Position numbers and translations under genes: made by a program
DNA from: Favolaschia claudopus
Taxonomy: Eukaryota; Basidiomycota; Agaricomycetes; Agaricales; Mycenaceae
Reading direction: 5' to 3'
Assembly (NCBI GenBank): GCA_037176885.1
Contig: JAWWNJ010000038.1
Coordinates: 1,054,001 to 1,118,000 of the forward strand
Length of the DNA stretch: 64,000 nucleotides
In this document: positions 1-10,215 of the stretch, in pieces
Numbering within the stretch: position 1 is the stretch's first letter
Layout of the letters: each line of letters starts with the position of its first letter
Notes under the pieces: generated by a model
The model's database searches: none
Told to the model about the DNA's origin: nothing
The model's input: the letters and a program-made list of their open reading frames with translations, nothing else

Positions 1-478
1 AAAGCAATTTCACGAGCCCTTTTGGCACAAATTCCTTGGGAAACATCGCCGGTATTTGGACAACTTACATCATGTTGATCAATTCTATCACTGTCAAATG
101 TGCTTGCCGACCACCATGCCGTGCCGCTGCCGTGGGTTGGTGCTGAAAATTTGCACGGATTACCGCCCAGATTGTAGTTCAGGCCGTCGCCCTTCCACTT
201 ACACCTGAATTTTACGCTCGGAGCTCAAAAGGGGTACACACAGTTTCGATTTTTGACCTCAAAAATTTGGCCACAGCCAAAATGTTGTGGGAAAAACTTC
301 GGAGGTAGTTTTTTGAGCTTTCCAGGGGTCGGCGAATCCGAATCTGAAGTCAGATTTATCCCCAAAATTCCCGTTCGCCGGCAATCAACATTGTCGACTT
401 TGCGTGTCCGGCACTGTACTCTCTGGTGATCGGAGAACCGAGTCCGAGGACTCCGAGTATCCGCCAGCCACTGCCAGC
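1..478. other. No recognised gene
   Basis: No open frame here resembles a known protein and no splice pattern stands out. The last eight bases, CTGCCAGC at 471-478, are the left target-site duplication of the element that follows. Confidence 0.5.
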
Positions 479-1564
479 AGGACCCCCGACAACCACCTAT
501 GATGCCTGCCCCGGAAAATCCGGAATTTGGGACATCCTTTATCCGGACCCCAAATTGGGCATTTCTTATCCGAATTGGCACCAGGCGTCCCAGGAGGTCG
601 AAGTTTTATCCGAACCGTTGACCAGGCATCAGAAAATCACCTAAAATCAAGTAAAAATCGAAATTTTGCTCCTACGGCTGGGACGGCCTTGCAGATGCTC
701 CTTCGGTTCTCGGTGGACGGCGAAAATGCTTCCTTTAACTCGGGTATCAGCTCCGCCAGGCATTGGCCCTGCCGAAGCGTTGTCTCATATATTCCCGAAA
801 CTGCCTGAAAAGGTCGATACTTTAAGATTATGAGATTTCACTGATTTACCATGATTTGGTTGACAACTGACCCGAATTTCGTCAATGGCCAGCCGCAGAT
901 CCTCATCCAAGCCATCGGCAGCCCAGGTTATCCGAACCTCGGCCAGGCCTGTCGCAAGGGGTATTCAATCTTAAAATTTTCCATACAACGTCGGAAAAGT
1001 GATTTAAGACCCTTCTGACCCCTCCCTGGCTACGTAATGCTGATGTAAGCTTGCCTAATACAGTAATTTATTGACAGCTTTCTCACGATCCGAGCATACT
1101 TTTGCTCGAAAGTGCCTGGTTTGGGAACATTTTGGCGCAAAAAAACCATAGCAAAATGATCCCTTGGTTTCTTGCGTCTTTCTGGCAGAAGATTTCCTGC
1201 ATCTGGCTTGGGTCGGGGAACTCGGCGGACGGTTAGTATTATGTAATATATTACATTTTTTTGCTCTTTTTTTCCTTGACCCTCCCAAACGTGTTTTTGA
1301 AGCATTCTGCAACTTTGTCCAAAAAGTGAAATAAGAGGTCCGGGACCCACCCTCCCTGCCAAGGCTGTGTCTCGGCTTTTGCCGGTGAACACCCCTTGGC
1401 CTGTCGGCAACCACCCATGCTTTATCCGAATTTTTGACCAGGCTTGGCCGCCAAAAAGTTGATTTCTCATCCGAATTCGGGCAGGGTGCGCCCGAATTTT
1501 GGGCATGTTTTATCCGAATTGAAAATTTCGCGGGCAGGCATCATAGGTGGTTGTAGGGGGTCCT
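479..1564. mobile_element. hAT-type MITE, family A copy 1
   Basis: Terminal inverted repeats begin AGGACCCCCGACAACCACCT at 479 and end with the (slightly mutated) reverse complement at 1564. They are flanked by the 8-bp direct repeat CTGCCAGC (471-478 and 1565-1572), the TSD length expected of hAT elements. There is no transposase. A second copy lies at 53638-54258. This copy is longer only because another element (955-1398 plus its 8-bp duplication) sits inside it; without that it would be 634 bp against 621 bp. The inside contains many TTATCCGAA-like short repeats. Confidence 0.85.
955..1398. mobile_element. hAT-type MITE nested in family A copy 1
   Basis: This 444-bp insertion has 12-bp inverted ends CAAGGGGTRTTC and is flanked by the 8-bp repeat GCCTGTCG (947-954 and 1399-1406). 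The paralogue at 53638-54258 has one uninterrupted GCCTGTCG at the matching place, which confirms it as an insertion. No coding capacity was recognised. Confidence 0.85.
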
Positions 1565-1787
1565 CTGCCAGCACGAAGGCGGCAATTGCCGATGTGTGGG
1601 AAATTCTTGCTAGGAGAATTCTGTGCAAGCACTGTCAAATGAAGCCATGTTCTGTCTCTTGAATTCCAAATAACCATCGAGAGATGATAGACAGGAAATT
1701 GTTTTGTGTATAAAAAAATAGAATAACTACCCGTTTGTCAAACTAATTAAATAGTTTTACAATTAAAGCCAAACAAAACTTCAGCTA

Positions 1788-2509
1788 CAGTCGTAAACTG
1801 GGAAGCGCAACGATTAGCTTTCCCCGCGGATTATTCGATGAAAAGTGCACCAAAACTCTGAGTTTTTTGTGCTAGGGTAATAGCCACGCATCTGTTCTGC
1901 AGATTCGTCAAAAATTCGGGGTCGATACAGTCTGTTTTGAGTGAGATCAAGGGCCAAAGTTTGGCTCCACCCAAATGGGCCAAATAACGTAGAAGAGCAA
2001 CAACAGTAAACAAAGCTAGAATCCTTCCCCGCAGGTCGCGACAACATAGAGCATGTATATTTAGGCCCTAGAAGTATCATACCACAAATCAAGCATGCAC
2101 AGGAACACCAGGTGGTGTTTATATTGCAAGGCAAAATTCACAATTCAGCTGAAAAAATCAAAAAATCAGCAACAAACCAGCTGGTTCTAGCCCTTCAAAG
2201 AAGCTATTCAGTCCAGTTTTTTGCCAATGAGAAATATGGTTTGTGGGGACTTTTTGAACACCAAATTTTTCATGGAGATGCTCAAAGGTTTGGGGAAATC
2301 ACAAACTTCCTTCCAAAATTGGGCATTTTCGATAAATTGCGCTCCCACTGCCCAGGGAAGTAATTTTTAGGCTCCAAAAAGTGGTCCATTGAATTCAGCG
2401 ACCTCAAAAATGGTAGGAGAGTGCAAATTCCAGCTCGCCAAAATGTCCGCGGGTACGGAATATGCGTGTTGCTCTTCTACGTTACGTTGCGCTTCCCAGT
2501 TTACGACTG
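1788..2509. mobile_element. TA-target MITE, family B copy 1
   Basis: Inverted termini start CAGTCGTAAACTGGGAAGCG (left) and mirror it at the right end. TA flanks both sides (1786-1787, 2510-2511). A second near-full copy lies at 43591-44325 and a truncated one at 56120-56225. The ends and TA target suggest a Tc1/mariner-mobilised MITE; no transposase is present. Confidence 0.85.
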
Positions 2510-2702
2510 TATCAGATTGTACAGTAACTACCAAATCTTTCAATCCTTCCGATCGTGAGCACAATCCATACAATCGTTCGATTACTTCATCAGATTGAGG
2601 ATATATTTTGCCAAAGTCACCATGATTAGTACATCTGGTAGAATTGGCGGGCAAAGAGGCACGTCACCATCAGTAACCTGCGGTGACCCCCACACCGTTA
2701 GT

Positions 2703-2824
2703 ACATTTTACAATGTGATTGGAGAGACTTGGGAACAGTGGAAAACAACTCTAGTATGCTCTGAGCATCCTCTGATTCAACAGCTAAGCAATCAGCCAAG
2801 ATTTGGTGTTTAGAGCAAGTTTAG
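2703..2824. repeat. Repeat block shared with 53.34-53.56 kb (left part)
   Basis: This block and its continuation at 3279-3358 match 53340-53560 in inverted orientation. There the two parts are contiguous, so the matching site at 53.4 kb is the empty site of the element at 2825-3275. No function was recognised. Confidence 0.7.
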
Positions 2825-3275
2825 GGGTTACTCCGGCAGCGGAGCAGGATCTGGATTTGATGGGATTTGGATTTGATGGTGGAACTGATGTCTGTATGTA
2901 ACGTAGTCCGCGGAATGTCCGACGTTAGCCGCCGTTGTGTTTGCAACATGCCTGCTCGTCGGCGACGACGACGAGCTCCTTCATTGAGCCCATTGCTTGC
3001 CTCCAGAACGGCGCACTTTTTGAGAACGGTGTGCTTTGATTACTATATGTTGCCTGCCCAATTTTATTGCTGTAGCAGACCTCTTAAGTGCCAGCGCAGG
3101 CACGGCGGGAAATGGAGCGGGATGGCGGGAAAATGCCGACGAGACCAATGCGCTGGCAGTTTGGCGGGGACAGTCCCGTCATCAGTTGGCAACGGTGACT
3201 GATTCGTGACTGATCGTCACCCATCAGCTCCAAATCCCATCAAATCCAAATCCAAATCCGCTGCCGGAGTGACTC
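2825..3275. mobile_element. MITE with 3-bp TAG target duplication
   Basis: Inverted ends GGGTTACTCCGGCAGCGG and its near complement CCGCTGCCGGAGTGACTC are flanked by TAG (2822-2824 and 3276-3278). GGATTTGATGG-like motifs follow the ends inward. A 3-bp target duplication is typical of PIF/Harbinger-type elements (family knowledge); assignment to that group is inference. The uninterrupted paralogous sequence at 53.4 kb supports the boundaries. Confidence 0.7.
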
Positions 3276-3420
3276 TAGAGGGTCGAAAAAGTGAAACAGG
3301 CGTGGGAAAGTCGTTCGGCAGCCACCGGCATCATTCAGAAACGCAAGAAAAACGACTCTATGAGTTGTCTATAAGAGTGTTTTGAGAATACCTAAGCCCT
3401 AGATATGATATTTACATCTA

Positions 3421-3449
3421 CTAGCAGTGAGCCCGTGCTTCGCTACGGG
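3421..3449 (-). mobile_element. Helitron 3' terminus (minus strand)
   Basis: Read on the minus strand this is a hairpin (CCCGT, 8-nt loop, ACGGG), seven more bases, then CTAG followed by host T. This is the classic Helitron 3' end: a stem-loop shortly before CTRR, inserted between A and T. The same end occurs on the plus strand at 18934-18962. The element would extend to the right from here; its 5' end was not found. Confidence 0.75.
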
Positions 3450-3594
3450 ATACACGGTTTCCCTTTGAATTAAGGCTGAGCACGGCATCTTCGCGGCGTG
3501 ATAATCTTAGCTTGCAATATCAAAACGCCGCTGGCTGTCGACCCTCGCGGCTTCCTACTGATAGGTTGCAGGGTTGCGGAGGTCAGGTCAACTA
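3450..3594. other. Helitron-derived flank, no gene
   Basis: Short GC-richer stretch inside the minus-strand Helitron end. It finishes with AGGTCAGGTCAAC just before the TA target of the next element. Confidence 0.4.
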
Positions 3595-5657
3595 CTCGGT
3601 GTCCACAAAAGAAACCGGAAATGCCAATATTTCGACGCGATCGCGTGCACTTCCCACGGTTTCTGCACCTGGCTGCATACCTTTTAATGTGAGTAGATCA
3701 TTCCTTAAGTTTCTTGGAGATCTGCTTTCTTTACATCACTCTGGAGCTAGTTGAATTCAGGATGTTCTTGTTTGGCAATGCCAAGTTGTCAAGGTTGTGC
3801 AAGAAATGGTTGCTGTTTGCTCAAATAAGCATGGTTGACCATTTTCGCCCAATGCATGCTACATTAGCGCTCTGTTGGTATCTCTCAAGCCCTTTGAACC
3901 ATTCCAAATGATGCACTATTGGACCAGAATTGTGGAAACCAGAATTTTCAACCTTTTGCTTGAATTTCAGTTTGCAAGTTCGAAGACAGCAGCAATATTC
4001 ACCCCAATCCGGCACCCTTACATAAGCATTACGTTTGCACAGCCACCCGCCAAATCCTGAAGGTTTGAAAAATCAACTTACTCTGTTTGCGATTTTGAGG
4101 TCTTGGGAACTTTTTTTTAAAAAAAAAATAGAGAGGTTCACAGCTTAAGTAAGAAACTGGAGGCTCTCGGGCCACCGCCGCCCCACCCATTAAGGGCCTG
4201 ATCGGGCCCGCGGTCTAAATTACCGTACGGTATGGTAGGTAGGGAGGTCACATCAGTCACCATAACGCAACACCGTTGCTATCGTGAGCTGGCAACATCA
4301 AGTCATCGTCGGCGCTGTCTGCTCCCCGCCCTCGACGACGAGGACCTTGTTTTAGCCTCATTTTTTACTTCTTTGCCGGCGCGCGTGAATAGATAAGAAT
4401 ATATGTATTTGTTTCGAATTCTTGTCCAAGAAAACTCTTTTTCCCCCAATTCACGGAGAGAGATAGAGCAAAGTGCGGGAGGGGCGGGATGAAGGGCGGG
4501 ATGGTCTTGACGCTGCCCACATTGAGGTTGTTGATGACTGCCATTGTCACGGCGTGATTTTGGGTTAACGGCCGAAATGGCCGAGTTACCGGACGGCTGA
4601 AATTTGGCTGAGCCGTCTATTTAGACCGCGGGCCCGATCAGGCCCTAAGTAAATACATATGTGTTGCATAAGTATGTCTGACTCTAAGTTTGAATCCTAG
4701 TTAAATCCGCAGTCTGACCTCTGTTGGGGGGAAGGTACACAGAGGATACAGTGGATGACTAAGTCCTGGTGCTGGTCTAGCATATCTGAGAGGGAGGGCC
4801 GAGTCATACTTTCCTCACACTAAACAGTGTATTCCAAAGCTTACATGGCGTGTCGCGTCGCGTCTATGATCGCGAAAATATCACGTGTACTGTGTATGTA
4901 AGCTTATGTAATCCGCCAAATGTTGGAAGGATTTTTAGCAAGATGGCCCAAACACGTCGAAAATGAGTTTGGAAGCTTTTTAGAATGGGTTGCCTTTTTT
5001 GGAAAGATCACCTTATAACTTTTCAACAAGGAATTATTGGCTGAATCCGTTCCATCAAATCGTAGATAGACCTCTTAGCTACAGTTTGGTGGTCTTAGAA
5101 TTATCAATATGTTGTTGTGCCCAGAGTTATAAGGACTTTGTTGACATGATGTTTCGGCTTACATAACCACGTGCCGGATCCGGGTGACGTCTATCTTAGG
5201 CCGCTTGAGCACAATCAGGGTTCATGGTTAGGTGGAACAAGACCAGCACTGACTGAATTGGTGGTCAAAACACCCCAAATAACTGTCTGACGCTCTGTTG
5301 AAAGTGAGAGACTGAGACAGTTGAAATAAACGCTACAGATATCAACTGTACACAGTTTCTTTTCAACATTGAGTGTTCGTGCCCACAAAAGGACACCATG
5401 CTGAAGAGTCTTGCAAACTCGAAACCATGATTTTCCTTCCAGAACAAGCTGTGTTGCACTGACTTTGTTGATCACCATCAAAATACAGCTGATAGATTTG
5501 TCCCTCTGGAACGGTCTCTCTTGAGCAGCTTTACACATGATATGTATGATATGTGATCAAAATAAAGCAAGGATTACATCTATCTGGTTTACTTCCGAAA
5601 ATACTACAAATTTGGCAAGCAATAAGCGGATTTCCGGTTATTTTTGTGGACACCGAG
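3595..5657. mobile_element. TA-target element, family C copy 1 (2.06 kb)
   Basis: The left end begins CTCGGTGTCCACAAAAGAAA. The right end is its near reverse complement, ending CACCGAG. TA flanks both sides (3593-3594, 5658-5659). Related ends occur at 44755-45430 and 48501-49374, with a solo right end at about 38217-38241. The 2 kb inside contains no open frame that I recognise, so it is non-autonomous, and it carries a nested MITE at 4194-4645. Confidence 0.75.
4194..4645. mobile_element. PIF/Harbinger-type MITE
   Basis: Perfect 27-bp inverted ends beginning GGGCCTGATCGGGCCCGCGG are flanked by TAA on both sides (4191-4193, 4646-4648). A 3-bp TWA-like duplication plus GGG-starting ends fits PIF/Harbinger. 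It contains no transposase, is 452 bp long and lies inside the element at 3595-5657. Confidence 0.85.
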
Positions 5658-5810
5658 TACTTGACCTGACCCGAGGGTCAAGGTCAGGTCAAGGGGGGGG
5701 TTGACCTTCTTGACCTTGGGCCTAATAATTATTTAATTATGTAATTAGTAATGGCTTGAGGCATGAATGTTCAAGTGGCCTGTCTCCGAGGTCTTTTCCT
5801 GCACGGTCCA
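5658..5810. repeat. GGTCAAGGTCAGGTCAA repeat tract
   Basis: The half-site TTGACC/GGTCAA is repeated in both orientations. A closely similar tract lies at 53258-53340 with phrases such as GGGGTCAAGGTCAGGTCAAC. It also carries the right flank of the 3595-5657 element. No gene was recognised. Confidence 0.5.
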
Positions 5811-5818
5811 CCGCCAGC

Positions 5819-6088
5819 AGGGCCAATGATAATCCCCATAAAGGCCTGTTTTTTTGGGAGGCAAAAAGTCAGGAATTTTTTTGGCTCGAAAAGTCAGGAT
5901 TTACACAGGCCTGAACCCAAAATTTTGTCGGACCGGTCAGGATTCTCCGATCAGGCCTACTTTTCGGCCCAAATTCTTTCCCACCGAAACGGGTCGAAAA
6001 GGCAGGATTTTGAACAGCCCAAATCGTCAAAATTTCCGATTCCCGTCAGGATTTTCATCAGGCCTTTGGGGGCATTATCATTGGCCCT
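5819..6088. mobile_element. hAT-type MITE, 270 bp
   Basis: Inverted ends AGGGCCAATGATAAT (left) and its reverse complement (right) are flanked by the 8-bp duplication CCGCCAGC (5811-5818, 6089-6096). The paralogous sequence at 53166-53190 has a single CCGCCAGC and no insert, so it is the empty site. The interior has several AGGCCT-containing repeats and no coding capacity. Confidence 0.88.
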
Positions 6089-6131
6089 CCGCCAGCACAC
6101 AATCGAGCTTGAGAACTGATGTGATGTCCGC

Positions 6132-6554
6132 TTATGGAAGAGGGCCAAACATCAACAAATTGATCTGACGCATCAACATAAATTTCCTTCTCAGTGTCAT
6201 CTTCGTTGCAAATCCATGCGAACGATGCACACGTTCCAGTTCCTGCCAGACCTCGTAGGTAGTAATCGCAGTCATATGCGCGAGCTGATCAACCTCGACG
6301 GATAAGATCATCTCAGCACGAGCCTCGGCACTCTGCCGGTTCCAATCCTTCACAGCTTTCGAATTCGGTCCGGTGGTTGGCATCGCGGTAATTCCAAGCC
6401 GAACATTTCGGCGCGTAAACACAGCCTCCATGAGAATGCGCCATATTTCGTAATTCTCGTTGTTCAGTTTACAGCTGTTCCGGAATACCTTGGCATGTTC
6501 ACATTTTTTTTTTGCACACTTTGCACTTTTGATCGAGGTGAAATGATGCATCAT
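6132..6554 (-). pseudogene. gag: Ty1/copia Gag-like (UBN2/DUF4219) remnant
   Basis: The translated minus strand shows a copia-type Gag core: a NYEIWRILMEAVF segment, then AEARAEMILSVEVDQLAHM, TTYEVWQELERVH and FATKMTLRRKF, which match the order of the UBN2/DUF4219 capsid region. Such Gag proteins build retrotransposon particles in the cytoplasm. Only about 100 residues of homology remain, roughly 6173-6486. No zinc knuckle, integrase, reverse transcriptase or RNase H follows. The C-terminal end breaks at about 6172, where the sequence switches to a repeat also present at 53230-53250. The 5' part is repeated in inverted orientation at about 6718-6803. It is a dead fragment. Confidence 0.75.
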
Positions 6555-6717
6555 TTATGGAGATTTGGGCCGAATGCCGCTGTTCCCGACGCTTTCTGCC
6601 ATCTCTTCTCAGCCTTTCTGAGTCTTCTCAGTTTCCGAGGACTTCTCCCCGTTTCATAGCCGGTGCGTAGCCGCTGAGCTGCCGCTGCCAGGCGTCGCTA
6701 GCCGAGGTGATCCTTTC

Positions 6718-6803
6718 CTTTGCATCATATCAGTCCATCAAATGTGCGAGTTTCGTAAGAAATGTGAACATGCCAAAGTATTCCGGAACAGCTGTAATCG
6801 TTC
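6718..6803 (+). repeat. Inverted copy of the Gag 5' segment
   Basis: About 80 bp around AAATGTGAACATGCC and TATTCCGGAACAGCTGTAA match the reverse complement of about 6468-6550, the start of the copia Gag remnant. This gives an inverted pair separated by about 170 bp. Confidence 0.7.
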
Positions 6804-6834
6804 CTTTCGATTCGACGGTCATCGTTCAATCGGG

Positions 6835-6915
6835 GTGTTCGGTTTCAGTTTCGGTTTCGGTTCAGTTCAGTCGGTTTCGGGTTCGGGTTCGGGCTCGGTT
6901 TCAGTTCGGTTCCAG
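6835..6915. repeat. Low-complexity TTCGGT/TTCGGG tract
   Basis: Interrupted hexamer-like runs of TTCGGTTTCGG and GGGTTCGGGTTC. Simple sequence; no function inferred. Confidence 0.75.
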
Positions 6916-7149
6916 ATAAATAAGATGAGGATGATTTAAAAGTAAAGCAAAGATAGAAACGTGTTCGATTTCGGGGGCCAATAACCTGTAGAATATCGTG
7001 GTTCAATCGGGTAAAATGACTAGTCCAATACCTTCACGTCAGCAAACAGACATGATCGGATACTGGACAGTGAGTACAGCGTCATTTCATACTCAAACCA
7101 CCGCTCTAACGTTGTCAGAATCACGGGAAACCGACCTGGCCCAGGATCT

Positions 7150-7463
7150 ACCGTCTATTCTGTGATTATGCTCCCATCCAAGCGACATTGGTTCCTTCCG
7201 AGCGCGTTTTCTCTTCGTCGGCAGAGACTGATACAAAACGGCGCAATCGTATCAGTCCCGTTCTGATGGAGGCGTTACAGATGCTCAAATTTAACTTCAG
7301 GAAATCACGACTCAACTTCATGTCGGGATGGCAGTCCAATCCGGCAGCAGAAGACGATGAAGATTGGTTGCGAAAGCTTGTTGCGAGTACTACAGAACCG
7401 GAGAGAGCCGGTGCTCGCTCACAACTTACATTTTCTCTGAAATTTGCGGACAACGAGTACTAG
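7150..7463 (+). pseudogene. hAT transposase C-terminal (dimerisation) fragment
   Basis: A plus-strand frame reads VPSERVFSSSAETDTKRRNR, then ISPVLMEALQMLKF and SRLNFMSGW. This is the conserved C-terminal hAT dimerisation block (xPxERxFSxxxxxxxxxRNRL). hAT transposases cut and paste DNA in the nucleus and dimerise through this region. The ribonuclease-H-like core and the BED finger are missing, and the upstream part is frame-broken. An acidic tail (EDDEDWLRKL) follows and the frame stops at 7463. It is a relic, unrelated in sequence to the complete hAT element at 23.5-27.5 kb. Confidence 0.8.
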
Positions 7464-7654
7464 ATATGCCAGAGGACAGACTTGTGCAACATTAATTACC
7501 ATTTCTACATCCTGCCGATATGTTACTACATTCTACCTATGTTACATATACCTCGAATGTGCTTATATCATCTCCTGTCAGTTTGTACAGAAATCGGCAG
7601 ACTTGAGCGACTTGAGTCGACTTCGAGCAACTTCAAATGCCTTGGGTGCACCCA

Positions 7655-7680
7655 AGTCGAGTCGAGTCGAGTCGAGTCCT
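7655..7680. repeat. (GAGTC)n microsatellite
   Basis: Four to five tandem GTCGA/GAGTC units within a longer stretch of interrupted GACTT/GAGTC motifs (7600-7720). Confidence 0.85.
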
Positions 7681-7720
7681 TCCCGAAGTCGACTTTTCAG
7701 GTCGAGACTCGACTTGCCAA

Positions 7721-9118
7721 GTAACGGCAACATTAATTGCACATGAGGCAGGTGGGGCCGCCATTTCACGCCTGGCGGGAACGAAGTATGGAGCAAAGCC
7801 TATTAATATTTACATCGGACCAACATGCAAAAAGTCATCATGGCAGGAAACCATGCGAACTATTCAAATCTTAGTACTTAGAAGCATGGAAGCGGTCTCC
7901 GGACGGGGAACGTAAAAATGGTCCATTATTTTCTGTTTCTACCGATGGCTGTCCACTCCGACGACGGGCACTTGCATGCATGATGAGATCCGTCCTGGGA
8001 ATCCTCTCTATGAATATGTGGAAAATCTTCCTGGGGTGTTGGTACACACAACTTAACGGCAGATTCTGACTACAAGCACGAATTCAAACGTAAGTTCCCA
8101 TTGCTCATTTCATTTATGTACGGCACTTGTCATAACCGGCAATCCGCGGCTTTCAACCCAGTACGTGGCTGATGAAAAACCTCGAAAAAAATTAATCGTT
8201 TAATCGTTTATTTTATTTTTGTTTACCGTTTAGCGACCCAGGCAAAAAGAACGAAAAAAGAAACGGATACAACCGTTTAAAACGTTTGCAAACGGAAACG
8301 GTTGGAGCCTTACCTCTCCGTGACAACGCTAACTGTGACCCCAGTAAAGTTTTTGCCCTAATTTTTATTCCTCTTGCAAAACGACTCCTTTTCAACAGAG
8401 GAACAACTTCCCAAGAGGGATTTCCAAAATTTAAATAATTGAAGGAGCTATAAATTTTCACCCCACCCAATTTGGCACTATACACCAATTTCAATCTTGC
8501 TGGCCTCCAGAACTCTCAATACGAGGGATATCAAACACCGCTCCTATGCCAAACCCAAATCGCACCAGTAGGTGCATCAAAAGTCCACTCAAAAAGTCCC
8601 CAAATTGGTTGAAATCCAGGCTTCAATAGGGTGTTTTGAAAAAATTTCGGCCTCCGGCCGATTTGGCAGTAGTGCAAAGGAGGCGGTGCCTAAGTGACGC
8701 GCACCATATGTCTGTGGATGCCACGGAAAAATCGCGTTTTTTCAAAACGAGAAAAGGGAAAAATGAGAGAAAAAAGGGAGAGACTCAAGGAATTATATGA
8801 AGCTCGTCTACCTCATCTGTACAGCTCAGAGCTTGTTATAACGCTGAAAACGACGATTTTTCGGTTTGATTTGCCTATGGAAGCCGACCGTTCCGTGGAA
8901 AATCCTCTGATTTCAAACCTATGTCTTTCGGAGATAAAGACATAGGACCAGCGAATGGTTTTCAAGATCTTTGTCTTTTCTCTCACGTCAACGCCGGCAA
9001 ATCGGCGAAGGCGTTGCAAACTGAACCAAATGACGCGACCGCGTCGCGTCTTTCCCGTTCTTCCGTCTAACCCTAGTTTTTTTTGCCCTGAAGCTGAAAG
9101 AAGACAATTCTCACTGTT
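7721..9118. other. No recognised gene
   Basis: Both strands contain only short frames without recognisable motifs. AT-rich tracts occur at 8190-8280. Confidence 0.4.
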
Positions 9119-9484
9119 TCACGGGCCAATTTCCTGTGCTAAAATCTCCCGATGCCTGCTAATTTGCCTCCTCCACACCTCCCATTTGGCTTGAAAACTA
9201 CCCTCAAGACCAAGTTCCATTCCATAAAAAATCCGCGCTCGGCACGATTCACTATTCTTCTGTGCATACCTCAACTCGATTGGATTTCCACCATTCACTC
9301 TATTGTCCCGACTGAAGTTGACCATTTCTGAGATGTTCATCTCCTCCATGGTTGAAGGATCGAAGAGGTGGTGTCCCGTGGTTCGGCAGAGGTGCAGAAC
9401 TGCACTGGACACCTCAACTGAATTTTCATGCATCTGTATTTTGTAATTGTAGGCAACAAATAGCTTCGAGAGCCTATGAATCAT
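9119..9484 (-). CDS. Hypothetical 121-aa open frame
   Basis: An uninterrupted minus-strand frame with ATG at 9484. Its composition looks protein-like (VLHLCRTTGHHLFDPSTMEE, then an ELRYAQKNSESCRARIFYGM stretch), with few low-complexity residues. I do not recognise the family and see no signal peptide, membrane segment or catalytic motif. Neighbouring sequence gives no context. It may be an exon of a decayed gene or chance. Confidence 0.25.
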   Translation of the reverse strand: MIHRLSKLFVAYNYKIQMHENSVEVSSAVLHLCRTTGHHLFDPSTMEEMNISEMVNFSRDNRVNGGNPIELRYAQKNSESCRARIFYGMELGLEGSFQAKWEVWRRQISRHREILAQEIGP

Positions 9485-10079
9485 AAAAAATAAGTCCAGT
9501 ACATCCAGAATGAACTAAAATTTCTTCTCAAGTGTACTACTAGTAGTCAGGAATGTCACTTATGTACACCAAGATTATTTCTCAGGTGAGATAGAGCTTT
9601 CAAATCAGCGCCGGGCGTGCGATTCAACTTTTTCGGTAGGTGCTCGACTGTTCGGGCTTATCGGGCTTAATCGGTGTTATCTTCAGCAGGATCAAACGGG
9701 TCCCGCGGCCATCCGGCCATCTGTCAATCAGCACGGGTGCAGACCTATGTACATAGGCATCCACAGACATGGTTAATGAGCCTGGATCTCTGCCCTTGTC
9801 GCTACCAGACGGCGATGGCAAGGGCAGATTAGGGGTGGTTTGATAAAAATTTCCTTTTTTGGGGGGTGGCATCAGATGGTGCCGCCACTGTAGACATCTC
9901 AAACTGGACGTTGTTTTACTCTATGGATGTTACAGACCTATATGTCAGTGACCGGGGGCCTGTCTGGCGAAAGTTGAACCAACGAACACATGCGGCTGTA
10001 GTGATTGATCCTTATTTCAAACTCCGGTCAGTATCTATGAAGGCCCTTATTGGACACAAGTAAGTTTGACCCACCGTTT
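9485..10079. other. No recognised gene
   Basis: Short frames only. A protein-like segment at 9896-10063 (WTLFYSMDVTDLYV, RKLNQRTHAAVVIDPYFKLR) faintly recalls hAT core sequence, but I cannot assign it. Confidence 0.3.
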
Positions 10080-10081
10080 CG

Positions 10082-10215
10082 TCAGGATCCCTAGGGATCT
10101 CTGGGGATCCTTAAGGAATGGTCAGGATCCTCAGGGATCCCTAGGGAATGTGCACTGTTTATTCAGGATCCCTAGGGATCCCGATCCCGATGAGGATCCC
10201 CAGGGATCCTCATTT
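10082..10215. repeat. Cluster of GGATCCCTAGGGATCC palindromes
   Basis: At least five partial or full copies of AGGATCCCTAGGGATC and AGGATCCNCAGGGATCC lie in about 130 bp. The unit is itself palindromic, so the tract can fold in several ways. No TSD or coding link was found. Confidence 0.75.

Noticed and set aside
1030..1506. Minus-strand 158-aa open frame
   Set aside because: It lies across the boundaries of two nested MITEs and has no protein-like motif.
4660..4720. B-box-like AGTTTGAATCCT
   Set aside because: The rest of a tRNA cloverleaf is absent.
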